Shown here one piece after another: positions 61,965-64,000 of a stretch of DNA of 64,000 nt. The notes under the pieces are model-generated. The model saw only the letters and a program-made list of their open reading frames with translations. It was not told the DNA's origin and ran no database searches. The stretch spans positions 1,664,501-1,728,500 of the forward strand of contig JAITYX010000052.1 in NCBI GenBank assembly GCA_021018815.1, written 5' to 3'. The DNA comes from Talinum fruticosum. Lineage: Eukaryota > Streptophyta > Magnoliopsida > Caryophyllales > Talinaceae. A program made the position numbers and the translations under genes. Positions within the stretch are counted from its first letter, which is position 1. The number at the start of each line of letters is the position of its first letter.

Positions 61965-63085
61965 TCCTGCTAATTGTTTGGTTGAGCTTCTAAATTGTCT
62001 GATAGCCATGTAATTACTTAAATTGTGTCTCAATTTGTGGCATTGTAGTGCAGTAATTGCTTCAAGTATGTTTGATCTTAAGGCTTTTCATTTTATTGTA
62101 TGTTGGCTAACGATTGATCATATGGTTCAGAACAATTTTACTTCATGGGTGATGGGCGGTTAGCGGTTAGTTTTGGAAGTTAGAAGTAGATTCTCTACGA
62201 TCAAGTATGAAAATAAGAGCTAAATTATATGATGAGAGAGATGTGGCACAAGTAATTTATAATGGCCTGACGAACAGATTTATTTTTGTTTATTAGAGGG
62301 TATTTGTGTATATAGGACTCTTAAATCTTGGTCAAGCCCTTTCCTTTTCATGTTTGATTCTGTTTATCAATCCCGTGAAAGAAAGAAGTTCCCCCTCAAA
62401 GGGATTGGTAATGAAATTGACTGACTTCCACTTAGCAGAGACCGTCCTATCTTGTTGGTTCTTTAAATACTCAATACGAGTGTTCTTGTAGCTAATGGAG
62501 ATTTAGCAAAATTAGTCAGGGAAGGCTTGTTGTATTTAATAGTTAAACACATACGAGAGATTCTCTTTGTCTTCCCCGCTCCTCTTAACCGGTAGGCAGG
62601 AACACGGAGCGCTACAAGTCCGTTAAAATATAAATTTAAAAATTTGAAATATGATAGATATATAGATTAGAATATGGAAACCTAAATGTATAAATCGAAA
62701 TGCCCAAGGGTAATTATGTCATCTTTGCAGAATATTGGTTCCCATTAGATGGTTTCACAAAGGAATATTGCACCTCCTTCGAGTTGACCAAACAAGCCTT
62801 CTATTCGAGCCCCGAGTTTATCCTTGTATTCTTGATTATGGATTTGTTTAACTTGGTAGTAGTCTCATTCTCCCTGTCGTTTTGTCCTTCATTGCTCCTT
62901 CAACTACTCATCCATGTTAATTCCTTGAACTATATCAAGGCCATCCTATGTGGTGCCTTGGTGTTGAAACGCTCATGGGCCTAAACATTTCGCTTGCTTA
63001 ATAGATAAGTCATTGTTGAAGCCCAATCCTCTTGGTAGTGGTATACCTTAGGGTTCTCTATAAAAGATGACTAGGTATTATTTAT
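61965..63085. other. Intergenic, no gene seen
   Basis: No supported gene. The frame at 62700-62984 does not match a known family. The minus strand at 62750-62980 has retroelement-like composition but no motif I can name. Confidence 0.3.
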
Positions 63086-63904
63086 TGTTGGGAAAAGGTT
63101 GGTTGGTATAGCGTTGACGAATCCTTTTCCCTCTTTGTGTAATTTATGATGGGTAGTAAAATTACGAAAATAGATGGAGACGCATGAATTGTTACGTGAA
63201 AAACCCTTCGAGACGAAGGGAAAAACTTTGGGATTGGTGGTCCAAAAATATACTTCCACTATTTGGGTAGTAGGATTACACTACTATCTCCTCTAAATAA
63301 ATTAGATGTTATACACTTAATTTATTTAGAGAGTTCTACCAAAATTTCCAAGGCTATTCTGAGCATAGGGTGGTGCAATTAGAAGCTTAAGATACTTTCA
63401 CTATTTGGGTAGTAGGATTACACTAATATCTCCTCTAAATTCTGAGCATAGGCTACCAAGATTTTACTAGCTTCTAATTGCACCACTCTAAATAAATTAG
63501 ATGTTATACACTTAATAATTCACCCACTCGGGATGGAATACAAAATTAATTTCACCAATTTTTGGTAGAGCTCTCTCACCTATTATAAGTGTTTTTCTCA
63601 CACTTGGTACTTGGTGGCTCACTTGCTCACTTCCTGCCACTCCCCCAAAGCCTCCAATTTATAGAGTCAAAAAGGAGCTTGAAGTAATTGAAGAGATTTT
63701 ACTAGCTTCTAATTGCACCACCCTATGCTCAGAATAGCCTTGGAAATTTTGCTTTAACCACTTGACTTTTTGATCTTCAAAAGTGTGTAAGATGGCATAA
63801 ATGATCTTGACCCCCTTTTTCTCCAATCTTCTGATCGCATTTTCGGTGCAATTGGCAACCTTGCTTGTTATCCCCCTTTTGTATTTTCTTTATCATGCCT
63901 AACA
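63086..63904 (-). repeat. 3' LTR of a copia element, internally rearranged
   Basis: On the minus strand it starts TGTTAGGCATG (at 63904), directly after the purine tract CAAGGTGGAGAT, and ends CCCAACA (at 63086). Near its end it has GGGTTTTTCACGT, a phrase typical of plant copia U5. The length is about 819 bp. Inside are a perfect 46-bp inverted repeat (63341-63386 with 63705-63750), a 31-bp direct repeat (63291-63321 and 63486-63516), a 28-bp direct repeat (63459-63486 and 63694-63721) and a roughly 49-bp direct repeat (63250-63298 and 63392-63440). The body of the element continues beyond the right edge. Confidence 0.6.
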
Positions 63905-64000
63905 ATCTCCACCTTGATAAAAAATCAATCTCCACCTTGATAAAAGAATCAAAAGGAAAACAAAAAGGAAATAATTGGAGTATGCAAGCCAAGGTGTGAA
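63905..64000 (-). mobile_element. Start of a copia internal region with duplicated polypurine tract
   Basis: The sequence CAATCTCCACCTTGATAAAA occurs twice in tandem (63903-63922 and 63928-63947, with slight spacing). On the minus strand each copy reads as an AAGGTGGAGATTG polypurine tract. Only the copy next to the LTR can act as the normal primer site. The rest of the element lies outside the window. Confidence 0.5.

Overview
The window is nuclear DNA from a flowering plant, almost certainly a eudicot. It is AT-rich, full of microsatellites, MITEs and broken LTR and LINE retrotransposons, and carries five widely spaced intron-type plant genes. I cannot name the species from sequence alone.

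Genes, left to right: (1) a seven-exon sesquiterpene (TPS-a) synthase on the minus strand (12651-17098), complete in exon structure but with a 1-bp frameshift in exon 3; (2) and (3) two plus-strand expansin-like A (EXLA) genes (25329-28414 and 34063-35738), a tandem duplicate pair with identical exon phases, both intact; (4) a single-exon EF-hand protein of the PBP1/KIC type (38426-38790), also with a 1-bp frameshift; (5) an intact seven-exon bHLH transcription factor of the atypical bHLH112/bHLH123-like group on the minus strand (44969-47266). They do not form a pathway. The EXLA pair are paralogues, and the synthase lies between two copies of a duplicated segment.

Repeats dominate the rest. 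At 3.35-7.44 kb a palindromic foldback element has been split by a Ty1/copia element that is itself inverted internally. A copia derivative with one full and one truncated LTR lies at 8.75-11.1 kb (minus strand), a third copia fragment at 29.7-32.0 kb (plus strand), and the 3' LTR of a fourth enters from the right edge (63.09-64.0 kb, minus strand) with unusual internal direct and inverted repeats. LINE remnants with RNase H coding sequence occur at 1.3, 19.46 and 57.2 kb; the 19.46-kb copy has a perfect 16-bp target-site duplication. Several MITE families appear, some in multiple copies.

The most informative large-scale signal is a diverged segmental duplication. Blocks at 0.49, 2.78, 3.29, 8.3 and 8.5 kb recur in the same order at 18.0, 21.0, 21.14, 21.42 and 22.05-22.65 kb. 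It flanks the terpene synthase and suggests a tandem terpene synthase cluster continuing left of the window. I found no undescribed multi-gene system; the novelty here is in transposon architecture, duplication history and gene-breaking indels. Exon boundaries were read by eye from splice sites and reading frame, and no database search was possible.
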